64,000 nucleotides of DNA from Brasenia schreberi. Taxonomy: Eukaryota > Streptophyta > Magnoliopsida > Nymphaeales > Cabombaceae. The translations under genes and the position numbers were made by a program. Shown here one piece after another: positions 37,518-50,732 of the stretch. The stretch spans positions 2,802,501 through 2,866,500 of the forward strand of contig JAYKKT010000046.1 of the NCBI GenBank assembly GCA_036023115.1. Reading direction: 5' to 3'. Numbering within the stretch: the stretch's first letter is position 1; each line of letters begins with the position of its first letter. The notes below the pieces were generated by a model. That model ran no database searches, was not told the origin of the DNA, and saw nothing but the letters and a program-made list of their open reading frames with translations.

Positions 37518-40500
37518 CTAGATTTGTTCTTTTGGGCGCTTCACAATGAGGACCGGGCACTTTGCATTTTGGGCACAATGATCACTAACACTCCCCAGGA
37601 AAGCCCTGCAATCGCCACAGCAAACATATTCATAATCGAAACCAAAAGCATTCTCAACAAAAAAATCATGAAGTACTAAATAAGCAAGAGAAGAAATGGC
37701 GTGCGTGTGCACACATGGAGTCGATGCATGTGCATGTGAAGATCACAAAGTATAATAAGCATAATGCAAACTCTCACATACACACACATGACCGTCATGG
37801 TGGTGAACCATATCTCATAGATCATGAAATAATTCCACTAATGTGTGTGTACATTCTCAGAAGAGAGAAAAATGAAAACAGAAGGAAACAAATACCTCTT
37901 GATGGTTCCATAGCCATGGCTGCCAACGACCAAGATGTCAACACCAACTCTGTCAACCATTTCACATATCACATCCCTCGCATCTCCACGCTCCACAATT
38001 CCTTCCACCCTCACCTGACCACAAAAATCATGCACAACCAATTCACAGGATGCAATCAAATAATGATCATTGCCCACATTCAGGTCAAATGTTCTGTGGA
38101 TGAAACCTCCATCAGACAGTACGTGGTCACAGCTCCGATGGACTCGAGTTCTGCTCATAAGTCTGAGCCCAGGTGTAGAACAGAGGTAAGCTCCTAACCT
38201 CTGAGTTTTGCAATGGGTCTGCAGTCTACTAATATAGACGCCCTATCAAGTGAAGTTTCTCTAACTGAGTTTGAAAAACTGATCTTAAATGGAGGCACAC
38301 TTCTTCATTTCAGTGTAACAAGAAATGACAACCAACAATTTAGACTTACAAAAGGTTTGATGGTAGTCAGATCATAAACTGGGGTAATCTTCCCCATTTT
38401 GGTGTAAAAGAACATGACAAGCATCAGTTCAAAGAGTCCTCCGTCTTTCTAAAACAAGTATAGGTGATACCCCCATTCATAGGTCTGAGATCCGCATCTA
38501 TGAATTGGAAGATCCAGAAGCCAAAACCAACTTGAGTGGGTCGCCTAGGTTGATTCCTAGTTGTCATTGTACTCGGATACCATCTCGTGTTATTACTTTA
38601 ATTCCAAAACCACAAAATCATGTTTAATGTTTCCTTCCAACACTTTAAAGGCCAAAAAAGAAGAGCCTAAGCTATTCAAGGTGTAAAGTCATTCTACCAT
38701 AAAGAGGGACCTAACAATAAAATGACTACACCATAGGTGTACTGAGGCCAATCCGCACCAGCATTGGTGCTAAATGAGTGTGTAATGCACACGAAAACCT
38801 AACATGAACACACCAACAGCAAGGTAACAGTGTAGGCTTGTTAGTGTAGGCTTGTTTCGCAAGGCATAACTCAGCAGAGCCTTAAAAATTCACGGTAAAA
38901 GATCTACAAAACGTTTATTTTAGACTGGTGCACCTCTTTCCTTTTGGGGGTTGGGACCGTCATGGAGTGCAAACTAGCTACAATGCAACAAGGGCTCAGA
39001 CCAGATACGAGACAGCGAAATCATTTGGCTATGGTGCAATTCAACAACTCCAAAATCATAACCACAATTGCTTGAAAGTAGAAGCCCTTCAAAATCAATG
39101 ATCCCACTAAAGATGGTAAATCTTACATCGATATATTTCTTTCATGGAGAAAAAAGTTCTAATCAACTGTAATGGCGACGAATTCAGAAAACCTTAACCT
39201 TAATAAAGCCTTTCTCACACTAAATGCGGTCGACCAGAGCATTAAATGATCTATGGAAGTATCACTCCTTTTAGTATTATTCTAGCCAAAACAAACTTCA
39301 ATTGCGAGTACGTACTTCAATTACAAGTTTCAGTTCTGATAGGGGTCTGGTGCACTATTGCCAGAAAGATCGCACCCATGGTACCGGAACCGGAACATCT
39401 ATCAAGAAAAGAACTGAAACCGCGGTTCCATACGATATTTTGGTTCCAATCCCAAAATCTCACCCTCACTGGAACCGGAACCATGCTGGAAAGGACCTGT
39501 CACAGCACCGAAACCGAAGGGGCCGCTTCGGTTCCTGTGAAACCGGCCACGTCTAGAGCGGCCCATGGCCGCAGAAGGAAGAGCAAGAATTTGGAAACAT
39601 GAAGAAAAAGAAAAGCATACATGGCAAAGGTTTCTGCACAAAGCTTTGGCGTTGTTCATCACTGAGGCTGCCACTTCGTTTCCGTGTCGCTCTAGAATTC
39701 CGGCCATCTCCGGCGAAAATATCCCTGACATTATCAAAATAAACAATACAATCATCAGACATACAATTCAACAGCAGCCTCTACCGGTCTCACAGACGAG
39801 AAGAGCACTTTCGTTATTCATATAGCTACCTGAGGTCCTGGCCAAGTTGCGCAGAGACTCTGCAAATTCTCAAACAGTGGGAGGACAAACATCAGCCTCT
39901 TATTTCGATCTTTTATTTCCAGATAAAAGAAAAATTAACCCGCTTTTCCAGGTCTTCCGTGTTAGTGCTCTCATGCAAAACACCAAGTTATCCAGAAAAC
40001 CGGGATAAGTTGGGATGTTAAAATGTGTAAAGGAATCCCAAGTTCCTAAACCCAAACACTTCATTGCGATTCACTTCTCTATAGGAGGAAGACCCCGGAT
40101 AAAATTGGAGGTTACACTGTACATAATAGCAAAGGCATTTCAAGCTCCTAAACTCCAACCACTTCTTTTAAGATTCTCTTTTCTATCAGAAAAGCAAAAC
40201 CTGGGTAAGTTGGGATACTCCACTACCATGCATTCTATTGGATTTCAAATTATCAGGATAAACCGGTGAATACAAACACAGTTCAATAAAACACGCAATA
40301 GAGAGTTCTGAAAATGCAGCGATACAAAGGAATTATGAAATCAGCAGGCTTGCGTGCTATTGAAATTCAGGATTTGGAATTCCAACAGATTAGAGCATTT
40401 CCTCAATTATTGCGGAAAAAATAGAATCCAAGATAATGAATAAATAAAGTCACCGAAATCCGACGCTTAGGGTCCGAATTGTAGAAGATAGAAACGGAAC

Positions 40501-40741
40501 TTTACTGAAATGACAATAAAGCCATGGAGTTCCTGAAGAATGACAGCTACGTACCCCTGCCGTCGAGAGCGGTGTAAGCAGGGGGAGGCGGACGGGCGTG
40601 CAAGAGGACGAGAGTAGTCGTGGATTTCGTCGACTCCTCGTCAGGGACCAGATTTTCTAGGCACCAAGATAGCGCGTACTTGCTCTCCTCGCTCTCATCG
40701 ACGGCAACCATGATCTTTCGCTCCTTCGCGTCTCCGGCCAT
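37518..40741 (-). CDS. Universal stress protein (USPA-like), 165 aa, four exons
   Basis: Exons 40741-40555, 39724-39621, 38014-37896 and 37605-37518 (minus) join to exactly 498 nt, 165 aa plus stop. The N-terminal beta strand KIMVAVDESEESKYAL starts at residue 9. The C-terminal half carries DILVVGSHGYG and AFLGSVSDHCAQ. Together these contain G-2X-G-9X-G-S, the nucleotide-binding signature of the ATP-binding USP class. It ends CPVLIVKRPKEQI. USPs are small cytosolic Rossmann-like proteins linked to stress responses; the specific role is unknown. An in-frame ATG eight codons upstream exists, but MAGDAKERKIMV is the more family-like start. Intron 2 (1.6 kb) contains a GGTTC-rich repeat at 39375-39560. 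Confidence 0.93.
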
Positions 40742-40834
40742 CGAAAAAACAAATATGGTGGTCAATTAGGAAGCTGGAAAACCAGAAATCTTAAGGGATG
40801 AAGAAGAAGACCGACGAGTGCCTCTCGCTGAAGG

Positions 40835-40843
40835 ATTTTATAG
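40835..40843 (-). promoter_or_regulatory. TATA box of the universal stress protein gene
   Basis: CTATAAAAT on the minus strand lies about 95 bp upstream of the USP start codon, a normal distance allowing a 60-bp 5' UTR. Confidence 0.5.
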
Positions 40844-41039
40844 GGTCGCATAAGAGGGGTGGTTTGGTGGTTTCTGGTTTTCTGAGAGTACAACCAGTTT
40901 TGGATCGCGGTTTTAGAGAACCCATGACTCACTTCAAGGACAAGGTCCTTATCTTCTTCCACTGTCGATCCCTTATTTTACTTTTAATTCAAATAACTGA
41001 TGCCACTAAATCATGATATGTCGAGCAGAGTACTTAGGC

Positions 41040-41530
41040 TACGGGTGCTCACGGACCCGCTGGGACCGACGGGTTGGTTTGGTTATAGACTTTGAACAGT
41101 TTGGTTTGGTTTGGTTCGGTTTTAACAGAAAAAATTATCAACGGCTCGGTTCACGGTTCTAATACTGGAACTAAACAGTGAGAATCGAATCCAACTAAAT
41201 CGTGAGAATCGAACCCAATCAAACCAAGTATAAAATAACTGAATTTAGTCCCGTATCAACCAGGAATAAGATCAAGGATGAGTTGAGCACTATAAAAAAT
41301 CACTGTTGAACACTCAATAAAACATATTTTTCATTTCCTTTTAGCTAAGAGCAACAGTAATATTTGTTCTTATGAGTTTAATATTTATTAGTTAGTCATT
41401 GATGACATGATATTAAATTAAAAAAATTATTACCTTTTTGGTTTAATTATATCAAGAACCGTGGTTCAAAACTGGTTTGGTTCTCCAAATACCAAGAACT
41501 GCTAGTGTTTTCGAACCAAATCGAATGGTG
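41040..41530. repeat. GGTTC/AACCG-rich foldback element, family D
   Basis: The left part has GGGTTGGTTTGGTTATAGAC and GGTTTGGTTCGGTTTTAAC. The right part has CAAGAACCGTGGTTC, GGTTTGGTTCTCC and TTCGAACCAAATCGAA. The halves are inversely related. No ORF. Confidence 0.45.
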
Positions 41531-42099
41531 AACACTCTGTCCACCTTATTAAAACTGAAAGCCTAGACCAACATGGGTTTATAGGTTTGGGATTATAGGT
41601 TTGTAATCGTGTTTTTAATAAAATATAATTCCGTATTTGATTCCTGAGTAGTACGAGTGGTTGAGTTTCCATGCAAAGTCAAATAACAGCATCAAAATCA
41701 AAGTGAAGGAAGTGCTTAAATTTTTATACAAACCCCGTACGTTCAATCTTACGGTTTGTTGATGCCAAATTTTTTTTATTTAAATTGGACGTATATCAAG
41801 GCATTTTGTGTTTCACGCACAAAAAGTTGAAATTGTAAGCACCACCAACATTAAGGTTCGTTCTTCTTAAACCTTGTGTCAAGCACACCCTTAAAACAGC
41901 TTGCTTGTGTTTTAGGATTTTATGGAATTAATGGAACTTTTAATCTTGGAACTCCGTGGGGTACAGAGCTCCACAGGTCGCCAAAGTTTGTTGTTTTGGT
42001 TGTCATGGGAAATAGTACCACCTAGTTTAGAAATTGGTAGGAGATGTGAATACGTGACCGAGTGAAAAGGGATGTGACTCTTCGTGTAACTAGAACTTT

Positions 42100-42960
42100 T
42101 GATCATTGTTCGATCTTTATCATATCGTATATCATTTTGATCCACTATAAGATACGTATCATATCGTATTGTTCGTATCATACTTTAATATTAAAATTAG
42201 AAGAAAAAAACCAAAAACAGAAAAAATTATGATAATTGTAAAGAATTCATATAATTTAGACCATGCTTGATTCAGGTTAAATCTATTTTGTATTCATGTG
42301 GTTGATTTGTTATCTATTGAGCTCAGGTTTTATGTTTGTCATTTTTTTATATCTATCATTTTCATGATCTTAATTTAGAATTTCATGGTTGAATAGCATT
42401 CTAATTTAACTCTAACGTATGATTATTACAAAGAATATTGGTTCAAGTTTTACATGGATTAGTTGAGCCTCAAAGTGCCTTATGATGACCTTTACTTGGT
42501 TGTCAATTAGTGAGCTTGTTCTTTTTTGCAACCACTGATGTACAAGGTAGTCTAAATTGTATGTCATTACTTAATATCAAATTAGGTTGAATATGTTATA
42601 CAAAAGTTCTGTTTTGTTAGAACACCACATTTAAGTAGCTAGAATTATGAAAACAATCACCCAAGTTAAAAATTAGAATTCTGCTTGTAAGATGTACTTA
42701 AGTTCATTATGTTTTCAGAGTTTATTTCTGTTATACGTTTGAGAGATATTTTGAACTAGTACTATTTTGAAAAATATTATATGATGATAACCTTGATATG
42801 TTAAAAAATATGTTTATTTTTTTACTTTATAATATAATATGTGTATCGTGCAATATAGGTTGTATTGCATGATACAATCCGATAAGTTACGTGACACGAT
42901 ACACTGCTTTGTATCATATTAGAGTCCAACAATGAGATACGGATAACAATGTTTTTGATA
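42100..42960. repeat. TATCGTAT-rich AT element, family E
   Basis: It begins with CATATCGTATATC and CGTATCATATCGTATTG (42120-42180) and ends with GTATCGTGCAATATAGG, GATACAATCCG and GACACGATACAC (42840-42905). The centre is featureless AT-rich DNA. It resembles 24900-25440. The interval 41531-42100 shows nothing recognisable. Confidence 0.4.
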
Positions 42961-43421
42961 TGTTAAGCTCTTTGTTTGCGTTAACCATAGAACTGACACC
43001 CAAAGTACCAGTTCCACCAAGAAAAGAGTCCCTAGGAATGAATTGCATTACCAACCTTGAGATGTGTCTTTGGACTCTGGCAAATACTGAATGAATAATC
43101 TTTGATTTCGATTTTGAATAATCAGTTAAATGGTCGGGATGTGGTACCCAAATCCCTTTCGTATGCGCAAATCGACTCTCACTGGGTGGGTGGGTCTAAA
43201 GTAGTTTCGCTAGGATCCAACCCATTGACATCCCTGATCATGTCGTCGTTGCGAATCTCAGACCCGATTAGTTCAGCTAGAAGATACCTATATTGAATCT
43301 TATTAACAAATTAGTCGTTTGCTTTTAAATGATAAGAATGGTTTTGGTCAAAAGCTAAAGATTAATAGTTTATGCTGCTTAGCTTTAGTTTGGGACCCTT
43401 CAAACTGTAGGTGTGATACTG

Positions 43422-43424
<3 letters not shown>

Positions 43425-43465
<41 letters not shown>

Positions 43466-43755
43466 TTTCTGATTAACACACACAGAGAGAGAGAGAGAAA
43501 GAAAGGCGTAGAATCTGAAAACCACCATATGAGCTAGATCTCAGCGTCTGAATTTCTGATTAACACACACACACACACACACAGAGAGAGACTTGTATAG
43601 AAAAAGGCGTAGAATCTGAAAACCACCATATGAGCTAGATCTCAGCGTCTGGATTTCTGATTAACACACACACACACACACAGAGAGAGAGAGAAAGGCG
43701 TAGAATCTGAAAACCACCATATGAGCTAGATCTCAGCGTCTGGATTTCTGATTAA
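43425..43755 (+). repeat. Compound mini/microsatellite, three to four units of 85-100 bp
   Basis: Units begin TTTCTGATTAACACACAC at about 43466, 43550 and 43652, with a final TTTCTGATTAAG at 43745. Each has a (CA)n(GA)n core of different length and then the constant block AGGCGTAGAATCTGAAAACC, CACCATATGAGCTAGATCTC, AGCGTCTGGA. Unit length differs almost only through the microsatellite core. Confidence 0.9.
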
Positions 43756-44099
43756 GATATGACCTGCTCTGTAAATGATAACTTCGAAAAGAGCGAGGCA
43801 CAAGCATAAAGGATGGGGGGCACGTCATGTGCCACACTGAATCTTGGATCCATTTGCACCATATAGAAAATGAGCATCGATGGTCAGTACACGACACGGA
43901 AACCAGATATTTTCAAAGTGATTTAACATATCTGGAGGGATGAATCGTCAATACACAACACGAAACGAAACGAAATTAGCTAAGTTGGAAGTGGAAAAGT
44001 CGAAGAACCATCATCTCCAAATTGATTCCCGACACTTATATAATCCTTACATTAATTTTTCGTCGATATAATTGATAGACCTATATACTCAATATCCTT

Positions 44100-44245
44100 A
44101 AGAGTGAGACACACTTACATTTCAGGTGAGATATATTTGCATTTTACTTTCGTCAAGCATTTATATACAATGAGGGACCTAAGAATCTTTTGGATTTCAG
44201 GTGAAAGGTATGCCTCAGCTCACCCTAAAATGGGTCTGCCAATAC
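44100..44245 (+). repeat. Dispersed repeat related to part of the MARCH-gene intron 5
   Basis: Words such as TTTTGGATTTCAGGTGA, CTCACCCTAAAATGGG and TCTGCCAATACTGGTAG correspond in order to ATATTTCAAGTGACG, CCTAAAGTGAG and TCTGCCATTGCC at about 52912-52982. No coding evidence. Confidence 0.3.
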
Positions 44246-44542
44246 TGGTAGTGGTTGTCTGTTTGCTTTTCAAAGAAGGAAGACAATGAAACCGGATATG
44301 ATTCTAATTCAAGAATTCTGGAGTCTTGTCCACACCAAGTAACATTGAAAAATTGGATGGGTTTAATTAATTGGTTGATGGTGAAGATTTAAATTAAAAA
44401 GTATATACTTTTTCTATATAATATTTAATGCTTATTGTTTATCACTTAAACCGTTCATTTCAAAATTCAAACACGTATAATGAGTTTCTTTTAGTTTTTT
44501 TATTTTTGTGAGTTTCTTAAATATACTTTTCCCTCTCTCTCT

Positions 44543-44580
<38 letters not shown>

Positions 44581-44692
44581 TAGGGTTATTATATTTTTTA
44601 TTTATACTTTTCAATTCAATTTAAATAAATAATTAAGATATTCAAGAATGAATAAACATATAAATGACAATCATATTACTAACACTATATAC

Positions 44693-44725
<33 letters not shown>

Positions 44726-44934
44726 AACAAACTCTACTAAATGATATATATTGAAAATCTTGACACAACATCAATACCATTTAATACGCATGAATGTATT
44801 AAATGGAACGAAAGATAGGTACCTTGATCACCACCATCCGATTGATCATACAAGCGGTAATGATGATAAGTATAATACTAGTAGAACGAGAGGTTGTCTA
44901 GCAGCTCATATTCTTTCTTTTATCTCATATTCTT

Positions 44935-44939
<5 letters not shown>

Positions 44940-45005
<66 letters not shown>
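44940..45005. repeat. Compound microsatellite (TA)n(GA)n
   Basis: About 34 bp of TA then 32 bp of GA. Unlike the others, no family A element follows. Shorter TA tracts lie at 44547-44577 and 44705-44723. No gene is supported from 43756 to 46100. Confidence 0.95.
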
Positions 45006-45007
<2 letters not shown>

Positions 45008-46097
45008 CGGCTATACCATGCCTAACCAGCACTCTTTGCAAAGCAATGTCTTCTCAATCAAGCAGAGAACTTAAATTGATACACTTGGATCCGACCTGTC
45101 TAGAAAATGTTTATAGAAAGGAATTCCAACACTTCAAGAGCAGTGTCAACACTAGGCACCGGGTTTCTTCACAATCAAAACAGTGCAATTCGCATTTTGT
45201 GCAAAATGGTTGCTCACGCACCCTAAAAGTACCTTGCAAACACCAACTCATAAGAAAAGAATCAAGCCAACACCCACATGGTGTTATATGAAGATGTTTC
45301 TATTTTTGACACGCAAGTTGGGGTTAGGCGGAGTTAGGGATGGAAACGGGGCGGCGCAGGGCGGATTTTCCCCCACCCTGCACTTAGACCCCTCTCTGCT
45401 CTGCCCCACGGGTCAAGGAGTGCCAAAACCCACACCCACCGTCACCTACACCACCATAACCTGCACCTGCCCCCTCAAATAGCACATTTAAAAAAAAAAT
45501 AAACTAATAGAATAATCGCATAAATGTAATTCAATGAAACTGATTCAGTAAAGTTGGTCTTGTAGATTTTAGAGGTATACTTATATAAAATGTATCTAAT
45601 AAAATATATAAGATATATTTGTGGCTATATGTTCGTAATGTCTGCGTGTTAGTATATAAAACATAGACATATATCTATATATATTTTATATACATATACA
45701 TTTAATGTTTATTACCAAGGTGGGTGGTGGGTTTAACTTTTGTTAAATAACTCGTAGGGATCTAACTAATCTCGCTTGCTTTTCTCTGAAAATAAGGTGC
45801 TTCGTGCAGCTTAATTATATATAATCCAATCAATTCATCCCCAAATCAGCCAAATGGAAAAACTTAAGATAGATGATTAAGATTTATTTGGATATGCTAA
45901 TACCTAAGTGTGCTATTATCTCACTTTTCCTTTATTACAGATGGCAACAATATGGTTATAGGTTCACACTCTCTGTGTGTGTCGGGTATGGGTAAAGACA
46001 CGTATTGGGTTGGGTATGGATCAGAGCATCTTATCCCCGAACCCGAACCTGATCAGGTTGGTTATTTCCCGTCCCATTGTTGTCGGGTCAATATTGC

Positions 46098-46220
<123 letters not shown>

Positions 46221-46499
46221 TCAGCAACAAAAACTTGGTTCTGTTTTCAAATTTCACATTTCCCATAAAGTGATAGACTTACCCATTCTCTCCGAACCCA
46301 ACGTCAGATTTGGCATGCCTGAAGATCCAATAGAACCCGTACCCATTTTTTGAGAACTTGGATAAAGCATCATATCCAACAAGATCGGATCGATCCATCT
46401 CGTTTGATCGTAATAGGTGACCACTATGTCAGGCTTGAGATAAGCCGCAAATGTGGTCACACTATGAGCCGACTTGCGTATAATAGAATGGACGAACCT

Positions 46500-46930
46500 A
46501 AGGGTGCAAGTGTGCCAAATTGCTCGCGAGATTCTGCAGCTCTAGAACAACTCGTACTCGATTCGACAATTTGAGCTCGAGCTGCAAGTGAGCAAACTCA
46601 AGTTCGAGCTCGTTGGTACTCAGCTCGAGCAGCTCTAGCCTAATTATGCTTCTAATATTTAAACATACAATTTCTTTATATTTTAAAAGGTCTGCTGGTT
46701 TATGCATTTGGGTTGACCCACATTTGGAAAGCACTCATGTGTGTGAGTGTGTGTGTGATTATATGTACCCTAAACATCAAGGTCACAACTTTTCTACATC
46801 GAGATAATTCACAAGCTCATTTGAGCTCAATAGAGTTCGAGTTCAGTGAGTTCAATCTCCAGACAAGCTCAAGTTGTTCAAATATAACTCAAACTTGAGC
46901 TTGAACCAAGCTTCTTATAAGCGAGCTGAG
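46500..46930. repeat. AGCTC-rich element, related to 284-620
   Basis: Blocks of GAGCTCGAGCTGC, GTTCGAGCTCG and CAGCTCGAGCAGCTC at the left, and CAAGCTCATTTGAGCTC and TTGAGCTTGAACCAAGC at the right, flank a neutral centre. The left edge GGGTGCAAGTGTGCC recalls the CACCCCT terminus of the 284-620 copy. Confidence 0.4.
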
Positions 46931-47099
46931 TGTCACACCCCGGGTTCACGAGCCTCATTTTCGAACAACCCCGCATTGACCCATCCAACACAGCACATGA
47001 CCCTATGCATGAGATGCTAAAAATTCTCAAACATAAGTCTAATTTTCTCAAAATAATTAAATTTTAGGTAGGCTCAAGATTTAATTAGACAAAGCTTAC

Positions 47100-47210
47100 A
47101 TCGCAGGAATCGAACTCGAGACCTTCAACATAAGGGTTATTTTGGGGTCAATGTAATATCATTTGCAGGAAGCAAAAGCAAAACTCTCTTTTTCAGCTTG
47201 GTGGTCGACA
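47100..47210 (-). mobile_element. SINE-like repeat, family 2 copy
   Basis: Minus strand: GAAGGTCTCGAGTTCGATTC is a near-ideal B-box block, shared with 48235-48257. The 5' side is eroded. A possible LTR-like start TGTCACACCCCGGG at 46931 lies upstream but has no partner. Confidence 0.35.
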
Positions 47211-47447
47211 TAACCCTATTAAATAAGCGTTCCTTTCGGCATTGTTGGTCGTGCATATCTTCATTGCTCATCATCTGCGATATTTTTCTTGGTCATTCTT
47301 TTCTTTCACGCCATTTTTGCCTGCATTGCACGCCCACGCGTTGCCATCATTTTTGCCACTAAGTAGCAACGGTCATCGTCATCAGGGTGCTCATTCTTGA
47401 GAGCGATTTTGCCATGTACTCATTAAATGTCTATCGACCTACATAAG

Positions 47448-47535
47448 ACCGTTAGTTCAGTGGCGGGGCGCTCTAACGCTATTGCTGTTGGTGGGGAGTT
47501 TGACTTTCATGGAGTGCAGGTGAGAGTGTGCTTGT
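47448..47535 (+). mobile_element. SINE-like repeat, family 1 copy e
   Basis: GTTAGTTCAGTGGCGGGGCG (A-box TAGTTCAGTGG) is followed by CTCTAACGCTATTGCTG and TTGGTGGGGAGTTTGAC (B-box region), then the family tail begins and is lost. Confidence 0.5.
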
Positions 47536-47751
47536 TTTTCATTTTAAATAATATTTATAAAAATAAAAAACACCTAATTTAATTTTATTTGTTTATAATT
47601 TTTTTTTCTAGAGATACTGGCAAGTTTAAATGTATTTTCTTTAGATACATTTAGAATATTAGGCTTCAGCTGCATGTTGTAACAAAATTAAACATGCACT
47701 CAAAAAATCTCTTTGTTTAAAATCACCATGCTTTTCGAATATTGTACTGTT

Positions 47752-47865
47752 ACAATGAAATGGTCATTCTCGGCTCGGGTAACAGTTGGACTGGCCATCC
47801 AGCCGTTACCTGAGGAGAGGCCGGATATGTAACGAACAGCCGTTACCGGCTGAAGTAAAGCCACT
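47752..47865 (+). mobile_element. LTR fragment related to the 57.7-63.7 kb Copia element
   Basis: GAAATGGTCATTCTCGGC and TTGGACTGGCCATCCAGCC correspond in order and spacing to GAAATGGCCATTCTCGGC and CTGGACTGGCCATCCAACTG of the 3' LTR at 63351-63410. Only about the first 110 bp of the LTR is recognisable, so this is a truncated or solo relic. Confidence 0.6.
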
Positions 47866-48189
47866 GTGTTTGCATCATTGAAGATCGACTCTTAATAATT
47901 CAAAGCAGAGTTTTCTATTAGCAAGCTGGGTGGACCTGTATTGATATTTAAGTTCGCGTATCGAACTCGCGAACTTCACCTTGAAGGTTCTTTTGAGTTG
48001 ACCCCGCAGCAATCATACCTTTATGCACAATGAGGAGATGATTGTTACCAAACCAATAATTTAGAATGATTTTATAAAATCGATCCTTGAGATGCATATT
48101 TGGATTTAGATCTCTGCTTGCTGCAACCCAATACCCTAATTGGATTAGGATAATGATCCAAACCACTAAAATCCTAAAAGGAGCCAGCA

Positions 48190-48315
48190 AGAGAGCCATG
48201 GACTGTTGGCTGTGGCCCATGGGTAAGCTCAACCTTCGAGTTGAAGGTCTCGAGTTCGATACCTCGATGTGCCCATTTCGAACAAGTCTGCCTAACCGAG
48301 CTTACAATAAAAAAA
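48190..48315 (+). mobile_element. SINE-like repeat, family 2 copy
   Basis: TGGCTGTGGCCCATGGG (A-box-like) is followed about 30 bp later by GGTCTCGAGTTCGATACC (strong B-box). It ends in AATAAAAAAAGAAGAAG. A further fragment on the minus strand lies at 47945-48010. Confidence 0.45.
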
Positions 48316-48660
48316 GAAGAAGACAGAACAATAATTTCCTTTTCAAAACAAAAGGCCCCAATGAGTTATTCTTGAAGTTATTTGATTCATAGATCGTTAG
48401 GTACAGCCACACCCCAAAAAAATCCGGGTTGCTCTCCACACCAGGTGACACGATAAATCCAGCGAACCGTTATCGGCCTACTTGTTTTGACATGATATGA
48501 CACAGCTCGAATCAAGAAATTTCTGGCAATATAACACCCCGACACAAATACAACCTGAAACAACACAAAACTGTTGACAACCCACCATCCAGCATAAATG
48601 TGTCCCATGTTAGTAGTGTCCATCCAAGTGATAAAAAAACGGGCATATTGGCACCCAGAG

Positions 48661-48785
48661 CTTTAGCTAAACGGCAGCGTGCTCTAGCACCATTACTACT
48701 GGTGGGAGTTTGACTCCTGGAGGATGCATATGTGGTGTGGTGAGTGTGGGTGTTAGGCTTCAGCCTCCTCTTGTAACGGCCCCTC
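48661..48785 (+). mobile_element. SINE-like repeat, family 1 copy f
   Basis: TTTAGCTAAACGGCAGCG (A-box region) is followed by CTCTAGCACCATTACTACTG, GGTGGGAGTTTGACTCCTGG (B-box) and GTGTTAGGCTTCAGCCTCC. This is one of the two most complete copies. From 48786 to 50730 I see no gene. Confidence 0.55.
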
Positions 48786-50732
48786 CTCCCTCCAGCGCGC
48801 GCACACACACACACATACACAAAAAGGGCATATTCATGTTAACCCGAAACACGAAATCACACTCCTACTGTTAGAACAATGATTTTGGGAGCATAATTTT
48901 AATGCCCACCGGTTCCCATGAGATTTAAACGAAGAAATCAGTCATACGTCAATGAACATTTATTTAAGCATTGCTTTATTTATAAAATGTTTTCGATAAG
49001 AATGAGAAGGAAAGGGATAAGCATTAAGTCGGCCGTTGGGAAAGCTCATACAAAATGGATAATGGGCCCTACTGAATCGAGAGCCCCGGTTCAAAATTCA
49101 AAACGTCTTGTCGCCCCCACATGCCTTTGCGAACCCTCGAGTCTCAAAATGCAAATAAGAATTTTCCTTGCCCTCCCTCAAGCCAAGAATTTAGACCACG
49201 TCCATTGTCAAAACTCTGAGATAGATCGGTTCCTTAATCCAAACATGGTTCAAAGGATTAGTTAGATCCAAAAAAGCTTGCTGAAATCGGATCAAGAAGT
49301 TTGAAGAATCCACGAATTAAACTGTAAGTTAAATATTACAAAATCAAGAAAATAGGGTTAAAAGGTTTATAAACACAAGAAAATATTATAAAATCGAAAG
49401 AAACATTTCCAGGTTCTCTCGCTTCTTTGGAAACAGCCATGTAAATTTCTGGATTTAGGCCAACTTTGATAATGATCCAAAATATTGTAAGATCTATTAA
49501 CCAATGTTCCCACAATCAAATCGAACCCGCTGAATGGATTTGAACCGAGTTTGAAGGAAAATGGTGGCAGATACTGCTCGTAATATTCTCAAACAAAAAA
49601 ACTTGAAATTCTTAGTTGTTGGCTTTTCTTTTTCTTTGGCAATCTAACATGACCCAGTTTGGTAGGGCTGATCAACTAACCGAGGTGCGTGTGGTTTTGC
49701 TCGGTTCAGCTCATGATGAGTTTGTCCATGTCACGATCAAACCAAACCTATCACAAGCCGTTCTGTAAAGCTGTACAACTTGGGCACAAACAATTTGTGC
49801 CCAACTCAGGTAAACTCATACAAGCTCATTTAGTTATGAGAATTGAAAATTAACTTAACTTTAACCAGAAGCTCATGTCAGCTTCTCTAACTAGGCTCAT
49901 GTTGGGTTCCTGTTCAGATCGGTTCGAATGAGCTATCAGCCATGAACACAGATTGTCTATGGCTCGTCAAGCTTATTTACCTGCTCTTCGATTTCTCCAT
50001 TATTGTCTAAAACGTTTTCAAAACTAATTTGATTTAAAATTGAATTCTGAAAATAATGCCGTTAACCCTGCTACTACTCATTAAGAACCTTGTTGAGAAG
50101 GAACCTTAACTCACACACAAACTATGTGCTGAATCAGTAAGGTGCCAAGTTTGTCAATCTGTTGGTTCAAAAATGGCTACATTTTAACTTGGTTAGTCCG
50201 GCTGAATCCACCGGGCTCGACCTTTCTCCTCTGGCTCACATGTCCCAACCAACTTGGAAAGACAGATAAGGTCCATTATTTGTTTCCCAACTTGAACCAG
50301 ACCAAGCCAGCCCATCTGAACCAAGTTTGATCTACAGTTTTTGACTGTACAAATTGAATTCACCCATGCAAGTGAAGATCACTCAAAACTATAAAACATC
50401 TTAGAATACAATATTATCATTTAAGATGTTGGTATTGTGACCATGGACTTGTTTACATCGTTTGTTTTCTCTCGCCGGCCTCTTTCGACCGCTTCGCTGC
50501 CCTTCTAGCGACTCGATGAATAACCGAGTCGAGTTGCTGTTGATTTAACTTGTATTAGGTAAAAATAATTTTACAAACTGTTTTTAATTAAATTAACATT
50601 AGAATTTTAGAGGAATAGATGGACAAATTTGTGAGTTTTTCTACGATAGCAGGTCTTTACTGTCCTTAACCAAGCGACTACCAGATAGGCTTTGAAAAGT
50701 TCTAAAGTCCAAACTGGGGTCGGAGAAAGGCA

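Noticed and set aside
46931..46990. LTR starting TGTCACACCCCGGG
   Set aside because: Typical-looking LTR start, but no second copy, primer site or pol sequence nearby.
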